This document shows positions 7,621-16,074 of a stretch of 37,739 nt of DNA, one piece after another; the first letter of the stretch is position 1, and every line of letters begins with the position of its first letter. Source of the stretch: Candidatus Zixiibacteriota bacterium (GTDB lineage: Bacteria; Zixibacteria; MSB-5A5; UBA10806); the NCBI GenBank assembly GCA_024641335.1, contig JAHEDG010000003.1, positions 65,586-103,324 on the forward strand, in the 5' to 3' direction. A model generated the notes under the pieces. It was not told the origin of the DNA, did no database searches, and saw only the letters and a program-made list of their open reading frames with translations. The position numbers and the translations under genes were made by a program.

Positions 7621-8928
7621 TTATATCGGGAATCCTTTGGGCATTCCCATACGTGAAACATTTTTTATCATCTTCTGCATCCCGTGAAACTGCTTCAATA
7701 ACTGGTTGACCTCCTGAACGCTCGTTCCCGAACCATCGGCGATCCTCTTGCGTCGGGAACCGTCTATTAGCGATGGCATCAGACGTTCTTTCCGGGTCAT
7801 ACTGTTTATTATAGCCTCGATCCTGCCTAACCCGGAATCGTCGACCTCCACGCCCTTCAACTGTTTATTTAAACCCGGAATCATATCCAAAAGGTTCTTA
7901 AGCGGGCCCATCTTTTTTAGCTGATGAAGCTGCGATAGAAAATCCTCGAACGTGAAACTCTCTTTTAAAAGCTTTTTCTCCAGCTTCCTGGCCGCTTCGA
8001 AGTCGACCGCTTCCTGCGCCTTTTCCACCAGGCTGACAATATCCCCCATGCCGAGAATCCGCGAGGCTACCCGGTCGGGATGAAACTCCTCCAGATCCGA
8101 TAATTTCTCCCCGGTGCCGATGAACTTGATCGGGATACCCAATGCCGCCTTCAACGACATAGCCGCTCCGCCTCTGGCGTCGCCGTCCATCTTGGTCAGG
8201 ACTCCGCCCGTGAGAGTGACCCGGGTGTGAAATTCAGATGCTACATTGAGCGCTTCCTGCCCGGTCATGGCGTCAGCCACAAACAAAATCTCATTGGGCG
8301 CGGATGCCTTCTTGACTTCCTGAAGTTCGTTCATCAATTCGTCGTCTATCTGCAGCCGCCCGGCAGTATCGATTATAACCGTATCAAGCATCTTCTCCCG
8401 AGCGTGGCGAATAGAGCCTGACGCTATCCCGGCCGCCGAATCATCCGATGCGAAAAACGAAATATTTAGCGATTCAGCTAATATCTGAAGCTGTTTCTTC
8501 GCAGCCGGACGATGAATATCCGCCGCCGCCAATAGGGGAGAATGACCCTTATTCCGCAGATACAAGGCCAGTTTTCCCGCCAATGTTGTCTTGCCGGATC
8601 CCTGCAGACCGGCCAGCAGAATTACCGTCGGAGGCGTACCGGACACAGATAGACCTTGGCGCGAACCGCCCAAAAGATCGACCATCCGGTCACGGACTAT
8701 CTTCACCAATAACTGTCCAGGAGTGATCGATTTGGTCACCTCCCGCCCGATAGCATCGGCTTCCACGTCGGCGACGAACCCCTTAACTACCTTGTAGTTA
8801 ACATCAGCCTCCAAAAGAGCCATGCGGATTTCGCGGGTCGCCTCCTTGATATTCTTCTCGGAGAGGAAACCACGGCCGGTGACTTTCTTGAAAATTCCGT
8901 CGAGTTTGTCGGTTATCTGCTCAAACAT
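7621..8928 (-). CDS. ffh: Signal recognition particle GTPase Ffh (SRP54)
   Basis: Ffh binds signal peptides of nascent membrane proteins and, with SRP RNA, delivers ribosomes to FtsY. The 435-residue protein has an N domain (to about residue 90), a G domain with GLQGSGKTTLAGKLA, DTAGRLQ, and TKMDGDARGGAAMS, and a C-terminal M domain (from about 300) with the LLDMIPGLNKQ and RRKRIADGSGTSVQEVNQLLKQF signal-peptide/RNA-binding segments. It heads the ffh-rpsP-khpA-rimM-trmD-rplS-rnhB operon. The M-domain end is shorter and less Met-rich than in E. coli. Confidence 0.97.
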   Translation of the reverse strand: MFEQITDKLDGIFKKVTGRGFLSEKNIKEATREIRMALLEADVNYKVVKGFVADVEADAIGREVTKSITPGQLLVKIVRDRMVDLLGGSRQGLSVSGTPPTVILLAGLQGSGKTTLAGKLALYLRNKGHSPLLAAADIHRPAAKKQLQILAESLNISFFASDDSAAGIASGSIRHAREKMLDTVIIDTAGRLQIDDELMNELQEVKKASAPNEILFVADAMTGQEALNVASEFHTRVTLTGGVLTKMDGDARGGAAMSLKAALGIPIKFIGTGEKLSDLEEFHPDRVASRILGMGDIVSLVEKAQEAVDFEAARKLEKKLLKESFTFEDFLSQLHQLKKMGPLKNLLDMIPGLNKQLKGVEVDDSGLGRIEAIINSMTRKERLMPSLIDGSRRKRIADGSGTSVQEVNQLLKQFHGMQKMIKNVSRMGMPKGFPI

Positions 8929-8977
8929 ACTTTAACACTCATGATCTTCCGGGTCGGTCTCAAGGTCGGAAAATGGT

Positions 8978-9007
8978 AATATTCCACCCCTGGCCCGGAA
9001 AGGTCAA
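8978..9007 (-). promoter_or_regulatory. Candidate promoter of the ffh operon
   Basis: On the minus strand TTGACC (9007-9002), an 18-base spacer and AATATT (8983-8978). Transcription would start about 45 bases before the ffh ATG. A second TATAAT lies farther upstream at about 9011-9016 without a clear -35. Motif inference only. Confidence 0.4.
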
Positions 9008-9189
9008 GCTATTATAATAATGATTTTCTCCGTTTACGCAACAACAATTTACGGGGAAATGGGGTGATCCCGGAGTCGTCAATCCGCTTAAGGCGAACTT
9101 CCTGACCATTCAAGCGCTGCTAAGAGAGCCGCCGGGAACCTATTCCTGGAAGCGCGCGTCAGGGAGGGATTCCGTAGATCGTAGCGGAA

Positions 9190-9335
9190 GTCATTGCGAG
9201 CGCCGGCGCGTCAGCGACCGGGACGAAGCAATCCTGCGTTTTCCACGTCACTCATATTTTTTATAATCCATTTTACATGACAGAAAGATAAGATTGCTTC
9301 GTCGTCCCGTTTTAGACGGGACCGCTCGCAATGAC
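9190..9335. repeat. Interspersed inverted-repeat element with GTCATTGCGAGCG ends
   Basis: The ends GTCATTGCGAGCG (9190-9202) and CGCTCGCAATGAC (9323-9335) are exact reverse complements. Inner arms GGGACGAAGCAATC (9220-9233) and GATTGCTTCGTCGTCCC (9292-9308) also pair, apart from an extra CGT/GTC unit. The element therefore consists of two facing copies of a GTCATTGCGAG...GAAGCAATC module of about 44 bases. I recall similar modules from many bacterial genomes. No ORF inside. Confidence 0.8.
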
Positions 9336-9374
9336 ATGAATCCGATGTTTCAGCGAGGTCATTCGTTCCTCAAG

Positions 9375-10025
9375 TTAGGCCATATGGTTCGAATGAGTAA
9401 CCTTATAATCGCCTGATTTGAAAATATAATTCCCCGCCACTATCACACTCGCTCCGGCCCCGACCGCGGTTTTCACTGTCTGATCGTTCAAGCCGCCGTC
9501 AACCTCGATCTCATATTTATAGCCGTTCTCTTCTTTCAACCGGGCTGCTTCCCTGATAGTCGGCACAGTCGCTTCGATAAACGATTGCCCCCCGAATCCG
9601 GGATAGACTGTCATCACTAACAGCATATCGAGCATATCGAGATAATCGCCGATCGAATCCAGCGGCGTATCCGGCTTGATACTGACTCCGAATCCGATAT
9701 TGAAGCTCTTGACAATCTCGAAAAGCAGGGCTACCGGTGCGCTGACCTCGCAATGAACCGTGATATTATCCGCCCCGGCCCTGACAAAACGTTCGATGAA
9801 TACCTGTGGATTATCTATCATCAGATGCACGTCGAGAGGGAGAGTCGTTATTTTTTTAAGCGCCGCGACTATATCCGGGCCATAGGTCAGATTCGGCACG
9901 AAGTGCCCGTCCATGATATCCACATGAATAAGATCGGCGCCCGCTTTCTCTATGGCTTTTATTTCGTCTCCGAAACGCAATATATCGGCTGAGAGTATGG
10001 ATGGAGCGATTTTTATCCGGTTCAT
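9375..10025 (-). CDS. rpe: Ribulose-phosphate 3-epimerase
   Basis: Interconverts D-ribulose 5-phosphate and D-xylulose 5-phosphate in the pentose phosphate pathway. The 216-residue TIM barrel shows the family motifs: IAPSILSADILRFGDEI at the N-terminus, the metal/acid-base HVDIMDGHFVPNLTYGP, the second metal site in PLDVHLMIDNP, the loop MTVYPGFGGQSF and the catalytic IEVDGGLN. It is the last gene of the radical SAM-rsmB-PASTA-rpe cluster, 3 bases from its neighbour. Confidence 0.96.
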   Translation of the reverse strand: MNRIKIAPSILSADILRFGDEIKAIEKAGADLIHVDIMDGHFVPNLTYGPDIVAALKKITTLPLDVHLMIDNPQVFIERFVRAGADNITVHCEVSAPVALLFEIVKSFNIGFGVSIKPDTPLDSIGDYLDMLDMLLVMTVYPGFGGQSFIEATVPTIREAARLKEENGYKYEIEVDGGLNDQTVKTAVGAGASVIVAGNYIFKSGDYKVTHSNHMA

Positions 10026-10028
10026 CGG

Positions 10029-10778
10029 CTATTCCAATATCGAGATGGTCAGATCGACCACGCTCCATTTTTTGACCAGGTCACCGACAGGTATCGATTG
10101 CCGAATGACCGTTTCCGGCAGGAGATTTTCGTTTACCTCGGAACCCGCTTCTCCGATCAGAAGAAAATTTTCCTCGGCCAGTATGACCGCCGTTTCCAGA
10201 TCCATGCCGACGAAACTGGGAACAGTTACCATCTTATCCGTTTCCACCCTGTTGACAATAAGCTGAACCTCGGCGTTTAGCCTCATCACCGTTCCCTCGG
10301 AAGGCGACGAGCTCAATATCACACCGTCGGGTTTTTCCTGATCGGTGAACCAGACGATTCCGCCTGGCCGCAACCCCTCTTTCTCCAAAAGGAAACGGGC
10401 TTCTCTCAAGGAAAATCCCTCTAACACCGGGACCGTGGCCGATGCCGATCCTTTGCTGGTAGTCAGAATCACCCGGCGTCCCTTCTTGACAATAGCTCCG
10501 CCTTCAGGCCTTTGGTTAATTACTGTTCCCAATGGTCTTTCCGGGTCGAATTCCTCGCCCCCGGTAATAACTCCCAAACCCATGTCGTTCAGTCGTGCTT
10601 CCGCCGCTCGCAGCGACAGATCGATCACATCAGGTACTCTGGTCTCGGAACCCTCCTTCACAATTAGCGGCATTACGATAAAATCCACCAGAGCGGCCAG
10701 GATCACCATACCGACAATATAAACTCCCAGCGCGATTGACGATCCCAGGATATTTTCTCTATCCAGTTTGAAATTCAT
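10029..10778 (-). CDS. Membrane-anchored protein with three PASTA domains
   Basis: A 249-residue protein with a short cytoplasmic N-terminus, one membrane helix (about residues 15-37, LGVYIVGMVILAALVDFIV) and three successive extracytoplasmic PASTA domains. These begin near residues 46 (TRVPDVIDLSLRAAEARLND), 114 (ATVPVLEGFSLREARFLLE) and 183 (VTVPSFVGMDLETAVILAE). PASTA domains bind muropeptides or uncrosslinked peptidoglycan and usually follow a Ser/Thr kinase or a PBP domain; here there is neither. A role in cell-wall sensing or division is an inference. The start ATG overlaps the rsmB stop (ATGA), so the two are coupled. Confidence 0.88.
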   Translation of the reverse strand: MNFKLDRENILGSSIALGVYIVGMVILAALVDFIVMPLIVKEGSETRVPDVIDLSLRAAEARLNDMGLGVITGGEEFDPERPLGTVINQRPEGGAIVKKGRRVILTTSKGSASATVPVLEGFSLREARFLLEKEGLRPGGIVWFTDQEKPDGVILSSSPSEGTVMRLNAEVQLIVNRVETDKMVTVPSFVGMDLETAVILAEENFLLIGEAGSEVNENLLPETVIRQSIPVGDLVKKWSVVDLTISILE

Positions 10779-12115
10779 GTTTTATTCCTTAGTCTCGCGA
10801 AGCCTGCTCCACCGATTGCGTGCTTGTGCGGCCAGCTTCGATAAATGCCGGTATTCGACTTAAACGGCCGAAGAACCGGCGAGTTTCCATCCTCCAACCA
10901 AAAATCCGGATTAATCTTCAGAAATCCGGCGATAACTTCCTCGATCTCATCCGGTTCCGTGGTGCAGGTGGAATAAATCAGTACTCCGTCATCGGCCAGC
11001 CAGGTCGACGCTTTCTTCAGCATTTCCAATTGAATCCTCGAGAGATTGATAATATCACTTTCCTTTTTCGCCCAGCGAAGATCCGGATTGGACGATATCG
11101 TCCCCAACCCGCTGCACGGCACATCGAGAAGAATATACCGGAACTTCTCACCCGGTTCATATTGTAGGAGATCCTGCCGTATAATTTCAATGATTTTAAA
11201 ACCTGTTCGGGAGATATTTTCTTCTATTTCCTTAATACGCTCGGAGTCGATCTCCACCGATACCACCCGGCTGCCGGGTCCTATCCTGTCGGCCAGGGCG
11301 ATACTCTTGCCTCCGGGCGCGGAACAAAGATCCAGAACCGTCGATCCCGGCGGCGGATCGAGAAGTAGAGCAGCCAGTCCCTGCGATTCATCCTGGACAT
11401 TTATAAGACCGTCGGCGAATGATCCTGATTTGATAATCGGTTGAGCGCCGGGCGATGAAATAAAATCAGGCAGATACCGTCCCTTTTCAGTCTCCAGCCC
11501 GTCGGCAGTCAGTCTCTTTATCAAATCGTTGACTTCGATTTTGCTTTCTAAAATTTTGAAATTGGCCTTAGGTCTTAGATTCATGGCCTTGAAAAGATCC
11601 TCGGTTTCCTCCAGTCCCAGCCTGCCAAGCCAGCGTCTGACCAGCCAATCCGGATATGAATAATAGTTGGATAGAAAACCGGCCGCGTCGGTGTGTCTGT
11701 CGGGAAAAACAACCTTGTTCGGCTCGCGAATATAAGATCGCAGCACAGCGTTGATAAAACCCGCCTCTCGTTTGGAAAACTGTTTGGCTGTCAGGCTGAC
11801 AGTCTCGTCAACCGCGGCAAATTCAGGCACCCCGGAAAGCTCGGAAAGCTGATATATTCCCAGCCGCAAAGCCGCCAATATCCCCGGCTTTTGATTCCGC
11901 AGGGGAGCCTTGATAAAGCTCTTGATTATAAAATCGAGCCTTTTTCGAAACCGCACCGTTCCCAATGTCAATTCCCAGGCCAGCGATAAATCCCTGGCCG
12001 GCATTTCCGCAGGCATAAATCTTTTCAATATCAACCCAGGATTTTCTCCGGTTTGGTCATATTCCACCAGAGTACGCCAGGCAAGTTCGCGGGAATTGTT
12101 CTTCGCCCGGCTCAA
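10775..12115 (-). CDS. rsmB: 16S rRNA (cytosine-967-C5)-methyltransferase RsmB
   Basis: RsmB (Sun/Fmu) makes m5C967 in 16S rRNA. The 446-residue length and layout match: an N-terminal NusB-like domain (to about residue 140, REAGFINAVLR), then a Rossmann methyltransferase with the SAM motif VLDLCSAPGGKSIALA, the LLDVPCSGLGTISSNPDLRW motif with the covalent-intermediate region, and the catalytic cysteine in YSTCTTEPDE. The start is a TTG at 12115 overlapping the stop of the radical SAM gene (TTGA), and the end overlaps the PASTA gene by 4 bases, so translation is coupled on both sides. Confidence 0.95.
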   Translation of the reverse strand: MSRAKNNSRELAWRTLVEYDQTGENPGLILKRFMPAEMPARDLSLAWELTLGTVRFRKRLDFIIKSFIKAPLRNQKPGILAALRLGIYQLSELSGVPEFAAVDETVSLTAKQFSKREAGFINAVLRSYIREPNKVVFPDRHTDAAGFLSNYYSYPDWLVRRWLGRLGLEETEDLFKAMNLRPKANFKILESKIEVNDLIKRLTADGLETEKGRYLPDFISSPGAQPIIKSGSFADGLINVQDESQGLAALLLDPPPGSTVLDLCSAPGGKSIALADRIGPGSRVVSVEIDSERIKEIEENISRTGFKIIEIIRQDLLQYEPGEKFRYILLDVPCSGLGTISSNPDLRWAKKESDIINLSRIQLEMLKKASTWLADDGVLIYSTCTTEPDEIEEVIAGFLKINPDFWLEDGNSPVLRPFKSNTGIYRSWPHKHAIGGAGFARLRNKT

Positions 12116-14658
12116 ACCAGATCCAGAGGTTCTATCTGACGGCCGCCGAATTTATTGAACTGGTTTTTTCTATGAATCATCAGAGATTTGACCGATTCGG
12201 GATTGACGCCCAGACCGAATATCAGGATCTCATCGGGCTTGATATGACCGTCAGGGGTCTGGCTGATATCCGCTTCCAGGAAATCATCCTTGAGCCTTAA
12301 ATCCTCGATAAATTCCCCGGCTTCGACCTCTTTTATGTTATCATTCCGGGTCCTGATCACGGTCACCTGCTTATCGTCCAATAGTCTTTTGATAACACTC
12401 GAGCTGTACGGCGCGCAGTCGATAAACGGTATTTCGTAGCTTGCCAGGTTGAGTTGTTTCACCAGAGAAGCTGTATTGGAAAAGTAATGCTTATGTCCGG
12501 TGATTTTCATAGGATCGGGAAAAGCGCCGTTCAGGTTTCTGATGAACTCCTCGCGGTAAGGCTGCGAAAGCTGCAGATCGAAATACTCCGCCTCCGATGA
12601 AAACCCTAAAGGTAAAGGAGGGCCGAAAGAAACTTTCAGATGAGGATTGTAACCCTCGCTGAAGGCCACCGGAATTCCGCTTCTGCGGATACTCCGGAAT
12701 ATCGTCCTGATCATATCCAGATGAGATAGAAAACGAAGCTCCGGTCCGCGGGTGTAACGTACCCTGAGCTTGTAGGTGCCCCTGGGGGAAGCCGGATCTT
12801 TGGCCACCCTTTTTGTTCGACGGCCATAACCCGGATCGGCTGTGGGCGTCTTATCAGGGGCTTTCCTGTTATCGAACGTGGTCCTCGGAGGAATCCCCTC
12901 TTTGGATTTCATGTTGTCCTTTTTCAAAAATTTCTTTGAGATGCCTTTATCTATATGATCCCAGGGGAGAGGGCTGTTCTCGTCGAGCGCGGTCTGGTAA
13001 AAAGCCATATCGATCCCGCTATCGGTGAAAGCCTGGCTCCATTTGCCCATGTCGAACCATTCCGACCAGCCGTCCAGCCTGACTCCCTGCTCATAGGCCT
13101 TGTAGATAACGTCGCCCAGCCTCCTGTCGCCTCTTCCCAGGACGCTTTCCAGAATAGCCACATCGAGATTAGGATACTTGATGTTTATATTTGGCTTGTT
13201 GAGTCTCTTCTTGATTTTTTCGATTTTCTTTTTGATTTCTTCTTTGCCTTCCTGTTTCTCCCACTGCCAGGGAGTATGGCTCTTGGGATTGAAAGGGGAG
13301 ATAGTGACATTGATTGTGAATTTTCCTCCACGCTGACGGGCGATATAGGCCGCTTTTCTCAAAATAGCGATTATCCCCTCGAGATCCTCTTCGGTTTCGC
13401 CCGGCAGTCCGATCATGAAATATAGTTTTAAAGTCTGCCATCCGGCGTCAACTGCCGACTGCACCGCCTCGAATATCCGTTCGTCGGTGATGTTTTTTCC
13501 CAACGCGTTTCTCAGACGTTCGGTCCCGGCTTCCGGCGCCAGGGTCAGGCCCGATTTCCGGGTGGCCGAGAGCGTATCCATGAGAGACGGCGTAATGGTT
13601 TCCGGTCTCAAAGACGGCAATCCCAGTCCGACCTTCTGCTCGATTAATCTCGGCATTATCCTGTTCAGCAATTCATCGATATTATCGAAATCGGTCGATG
13701 ACAGCGAAAGCAGGGTTATATCGTCATAGCCTGTCTCTTTGAGCGACGAGAAAACCTGGCCGGTTATCGAATCAACCTCTCTTTGCCTGCGTGGACGGTA
13801 CTGAAAACCAGCCTGGCAGAAACGGCATCCGCGAACACAGCCGCGCATTATCTCTATAGCCAGATGATCCTGGCTCGTTTCTATATAAGGCACCATCGGT
13901 TTCTCCGGATAATAATCGTCTTTAAGCTCTCCAACCGATTTCACCTTGATTTTTTCAGGCGTGTTGGGATTGAGCCTTTTCAATGACTCGAATCGCCCGT
14001 CGAGGCCGTATAGCGGCTCGTAAAACCTCGGCACATAAATTCCCTGTATAACCGCGAGCTTTTCAAGAAGCTGGTTTTTGGATAATCCGGCTTTTTTCGA
14101 TTCGGAGATGGAGTCGATTATGCCGCATATATCCTCTTCGGCGTCACCGATAAAAAACGCGTCGATATAATCGGCAATCGGTTCGGGGTTCATCACCGAC
14201 GGCCCTCCGGCAAGGATAATCGGATCATGTTCGGATCGCTCCCCGGAGCGCGCGGGGATGCCGGCCAGTTCGAGCATCGCTATAGCGGAGGCGTAAGTCA
14301 TTTCGTAGGTCAAATGAAAACCGAGAATATCGAACTCCTTAAGCGGTGTGGATGATTCCAGGGAGAACAGGGGAATCTGCTTTTGCCGCATACGATCTTC
14401 CATATCCGGCCAGACCAAAAAGGCCCGTTCGGCTAAACAATCGGATTTCCGGTTGATCAGGTGATACAGGATTCTCATGCCCAGATAGGGCATTCCAATC
14501 TCGTACATTTCAGGGAAACATAGAGCTATTTTTGTCAAACTAGCGTCGTGCGGTTTGCTGATGGCATTTATCTCATTACCGGCGTAACGGGCCGGTTTGG
14601 TAACAAACGGTAGTACCTCTTTTTCAAGAGTATTCCAGAGCGGGTTTTTGTAGTTCAA
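12112..14658 (-). CDS. Radical SAM protein (TIGR03960 type) fused to a TIGR03936/DUF2344 domain
   Basis: An 848-residue fusion. Residues about 1-230 form a B12-binding-like N-terminal region. The radical SAM cluster motif is CVRGCRFC (Cys274, Cys278, Cys281), followed by LSSTDFDNIDELL and SLRPETI in the barrel and an EAGTERLRNALGKN segment. After a charged linker (about 580-620) comes the DUF2344 domain (about 625-848: RVRYTRGPELRFLSHLDMIR, SEGYNPHLKVSFGPPLPLG). This is the known rSAM_fuse architecture, often near RNase G and L21 genes and suspected to act in rRNA/tRNA modification; the substrate is not known to me. The start is a TTG at 14658 with AAAGGCAGG upstream. It heads the rsmB operon. 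Confidence 0.88.
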   Translation of the reverse strand: MNYKNPLWNTLEKEVLPFVTKPARYAGNEINAISKPHDASLTKIALCFPEMYEIGMPYLGMRILYHLINRKSDCLAERAFLVWPDMEDRMRQKQIPLFSLESSTPLKEFDILGFHLTYEMTYASAIAMLELAGIPARSGERSEHDPIILAGGPSVMNPEPIADYIDAFFIGDAEEDICGIIDSISESKKAGLSKNQLLEKLAVIQGIYVPRFYEPLYGLDGRFESLKRLNPNTPEKIKVKSVGELKDDYYPEKPMVPYIETSQDHLAIEIMRGCVRGCRFCQAGFQYRPRRQREVDSITGQVFSSLKETGYDDITLLSLSSTDFDNIDELLNRIMPRLIEQKVGLGLPSLRPETITPSLMDTLSATRKSGLTLAPEAGTERLRNALGKNITDERIFEAVQSAVDAGWQTLKLYFMIGLPGETEEDLEGIIAILRKAAYIARQRGGKFTINVTISPFNPKSHTPWQWEKQEGKEEIKKKIEKIKKRLNKPNINIKYPNLDVAILESVLGRGDRRLGDVIYKAYEQGVRLDGWSEWFDMGKWSQAFTDSGIDMAFYQTALDENSPLPWDHIDKGISKKFLKKDNMKSKEGIPPRTTFDNRKAPDKTPTADPGYGRRTKRVAKDPASPRGTYKLRVRYTRGPELRFLSHLDMIRTIFRSIRRSGIPVAFSEGYNPHLKVSFGPPLPLGFSSEAEYFDLQLSQPYREEFIRNLNGAFPDPMKITGHKHYFSNTASLVKQLNLASYEIPFIDCAPYSSSVIKRLLDDKQVTVIRTRNDNIKEVEAGEFIEDLRLKDDFLEADISQTPDGHIKPDEILIFGLGVNPESVKSLMIHRKNQFNKFGGRQIEPLDLV

Positions 14659-15035
14659 ACAGAGCCTGCCTTTATCCGATCGGGTCAGAAAAATCCAAAG
14701 AAATCATTTACCGCCCATGACTTAGGCCAAAAGCGGCTGTCGTTCGCCTGACGAATATAACGTTTTCCGCCGTCCATATCAACATTCTCATCGATAAATC
14801 GGCCGGCGTTTCGAACTGATTCTGGCTTACTCGTTATAATATCATCCGAAATCAGTCGACTAAAACAGGGGAAATCGAGGCTTTTTCGGAAGATTCTGAA
14901 TAATCGGACAGTCTCTCTTTCAGGAACGATTGACAAAAACATCAGGTTTAGGTATAATTCAGGCTGATGTAAAACCAGGCTTGGTTCGAGTGGATCGGCT
15001 TTTGTGAATAAACCTCGTAAGCTAAGGGGGAATTT
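14659..15035. other. Divergent intergenic region between the radical SAM operon and lemA
   Basis: No supported gene. An 85-codon minus-strand frame (14685-14942) has no recognisable domain or ribosome site. The informative element is the consensus promoter at 14930-14958. The remainder, including the upstream region of the radical SAM operon, shows no clear motif. Confidence 0.55.
14930..14958 (+). promoter_or_regulatory. Perfect consensus sigma-70 promoter upstream of lemA
   Basis: TTGACA (14930-14935), exactly 17 bases, TATAAT (14953-14958). Both hexamers and the spacing are ideal. Transcription should begin near 14965, about 70 bases before the lemA GTG, and may run on into rnpB and recJ. 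Confidence 0.85.
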
Positions 15036-15605
15036 GTGGCTTTATCAAAAGGCGGATGGATAATCATCATACTGATAGTATTGGCTGTTATACTGGCAGG
15101 CACATTCATATCTAAATATAACTCGTTGGCTCGCATGGACGTATCTGTTGATAATGCCTGGGCGGAAATAGAGAATCATCTCAAGCGAAGAAGCGATCTT
15201 ATTCCCAACCTGGTGGAGACAGTCAAAGGGTACGCCACGCATGAAAAAGAGCTTTTCGAGAACATCGCCAACGCCAGAGCGAAGCTGGCCGGCTCCGCGA
15301 CCGTCCCTGGCAAGATAGGAGCCGCCAATGAGTTAAGCGGTTTCCTGGGACGTCTGTTGGCTATCGCGGAAAATTACCCTCAGCTCAAAGCCAACGAGAG
15401 TTTTTTAAAGCTCCAGGATGAACTGGCCGGAACCGAAAATCGGATAGCTGTTGCGAGAACCCGATATAATCAGGCTGTCAGGGAATTTAATACAACCATT
15501 CGGGTATTCCCGTCGAATATTGTCGCCGGGATTTTCGGTTACGAGAAGAAATCATTTTTCGAGGTTCCCGATTCGGAGAAAGAAGTACCGGCGGTCAAAT
15601 TCTGA
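15036..15605 (+). CDS. LemA family membrane protein
   Basis: A 189-residue protein with an N-terminal membrane helix (about residues 8-26, WIIIILIVLAVILAGTFI) followed by a long helical extracytoplasmic domain. LemA hallmarks: YNSLARMDVSVDNAWAEIEN, LKRRSDLIPNLVETVKGYATHE, ENYPQLKANESFLKLQDEL, and AVREFNTTIRVFPSNIVAGIFG. The start is GTG at 15036, supported by AAGGGGG at 15024-15030. LemA proteins are widespread; their biochemical role is unsettled. It follows a perfect promoter and precedes the RNase P RNA gene. Confidence 0.92.
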   Translation: MALSKGGWIIIILIVLAVILAGTFISKYNSLARMDVSVDNAWAEIENHLKRRSDLIPNLVETVKGYATHEKELFENIANARAKLAGSATVPGKIGAANELSGFLGRLLAIAENYPQLKANESFLKLQDELAGTENRIAVARTRYNQAVREFNTTIRVFPSNIVAGIFGYEKKSFFEVPDSEKEVPAVKF

Positions 15606-15660
15606 TTTGATCCCGGTTATCTGATAATTTTCCTCTTGCTGAAGAGGGAAAAAATTTAAT

Positions 15661-16043
15661 AGCAGGCCGGGCGGCCGCTTTATTCGGCTAAAACCGGATA
15701 GGGAGGAAAGTCCGAGCTTTCAAGGGCGAGGATGCCTCGTAACGCGAGGGGATTCGATTCGTAAGGGTCGGGTCACGGAAAGCGCCACAGAAAATATACC
15801 GCCCGCAAGGGTAAGGGTGAAATGGCGGTGTAAGAGACCACCGGGTCCCGCGAAAGCGGGATCGCATGGCAAGCCCCATCCGAAAGAAAGGCCAAATAGG
15901 AGGAGAGAGGCTGCCCGCCTCGCTTGATCCTCGGGTAGGCCGCTTGATCTTGATGGTGACATCGGGACCAGATAGATGGCCGCCGTCCCGTGGCGATCTT
16001 CGGATTGTTTCGGGATACAGAACTCGGCTTACAGGCCTGCTTT
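15661..16043 (+). ncRNA. rnpB: RNase P RNA (class A)
   Basis: Catalytic RNA of RNase P, which removes 5' leaders from tRNA precursors. Terminal arms AGCAGGCC (15661-15668) and GGCCTGCT (16034-16041) pair as P1. Universally conserved blocks are visible in order: GAGGAAAGTCCGAGCT (15703-15718), CCACAGAAAATATACCGCC, AGGGTGAAATGGCGGTGTAAGAG, the ATGGCAAGCCCC...AAGGCCAAATAGG stretch, AGATAGATGGCCGCCGTCCC, and finally ACAGAACTCGGCTTACAGG (16018-16036). Boundaries are set from the P1 pairing. It lies between lemA and recJ, 55 bases after lemA, with a small hairpin (about 15635-15650) in the gap. Confidence 0.96.
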
Positions 16044-16074
16044 TAATTAGAGATTGTAGATATTGGAGAAATAA

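Larger units (their letters stand above)
8929..9374. other. Gene-free interval between the ffh and rpe operons, with a dispersed repeat
   Basis: No convincing coding frame. The interval holds the candidate ffh promoter and, at 9190-9335, a repeat with inverted arms. The remaining sequence shows nothing recognisable. Confidence 0.6.

Noticed and set aside
14685-14942. Minus-strand 85-codon frame between the radical SAM operon and lemA
   Set aside because: No domain, no ribosome site, and it runs across the consensus promoter of lemA; better read as non-coding.
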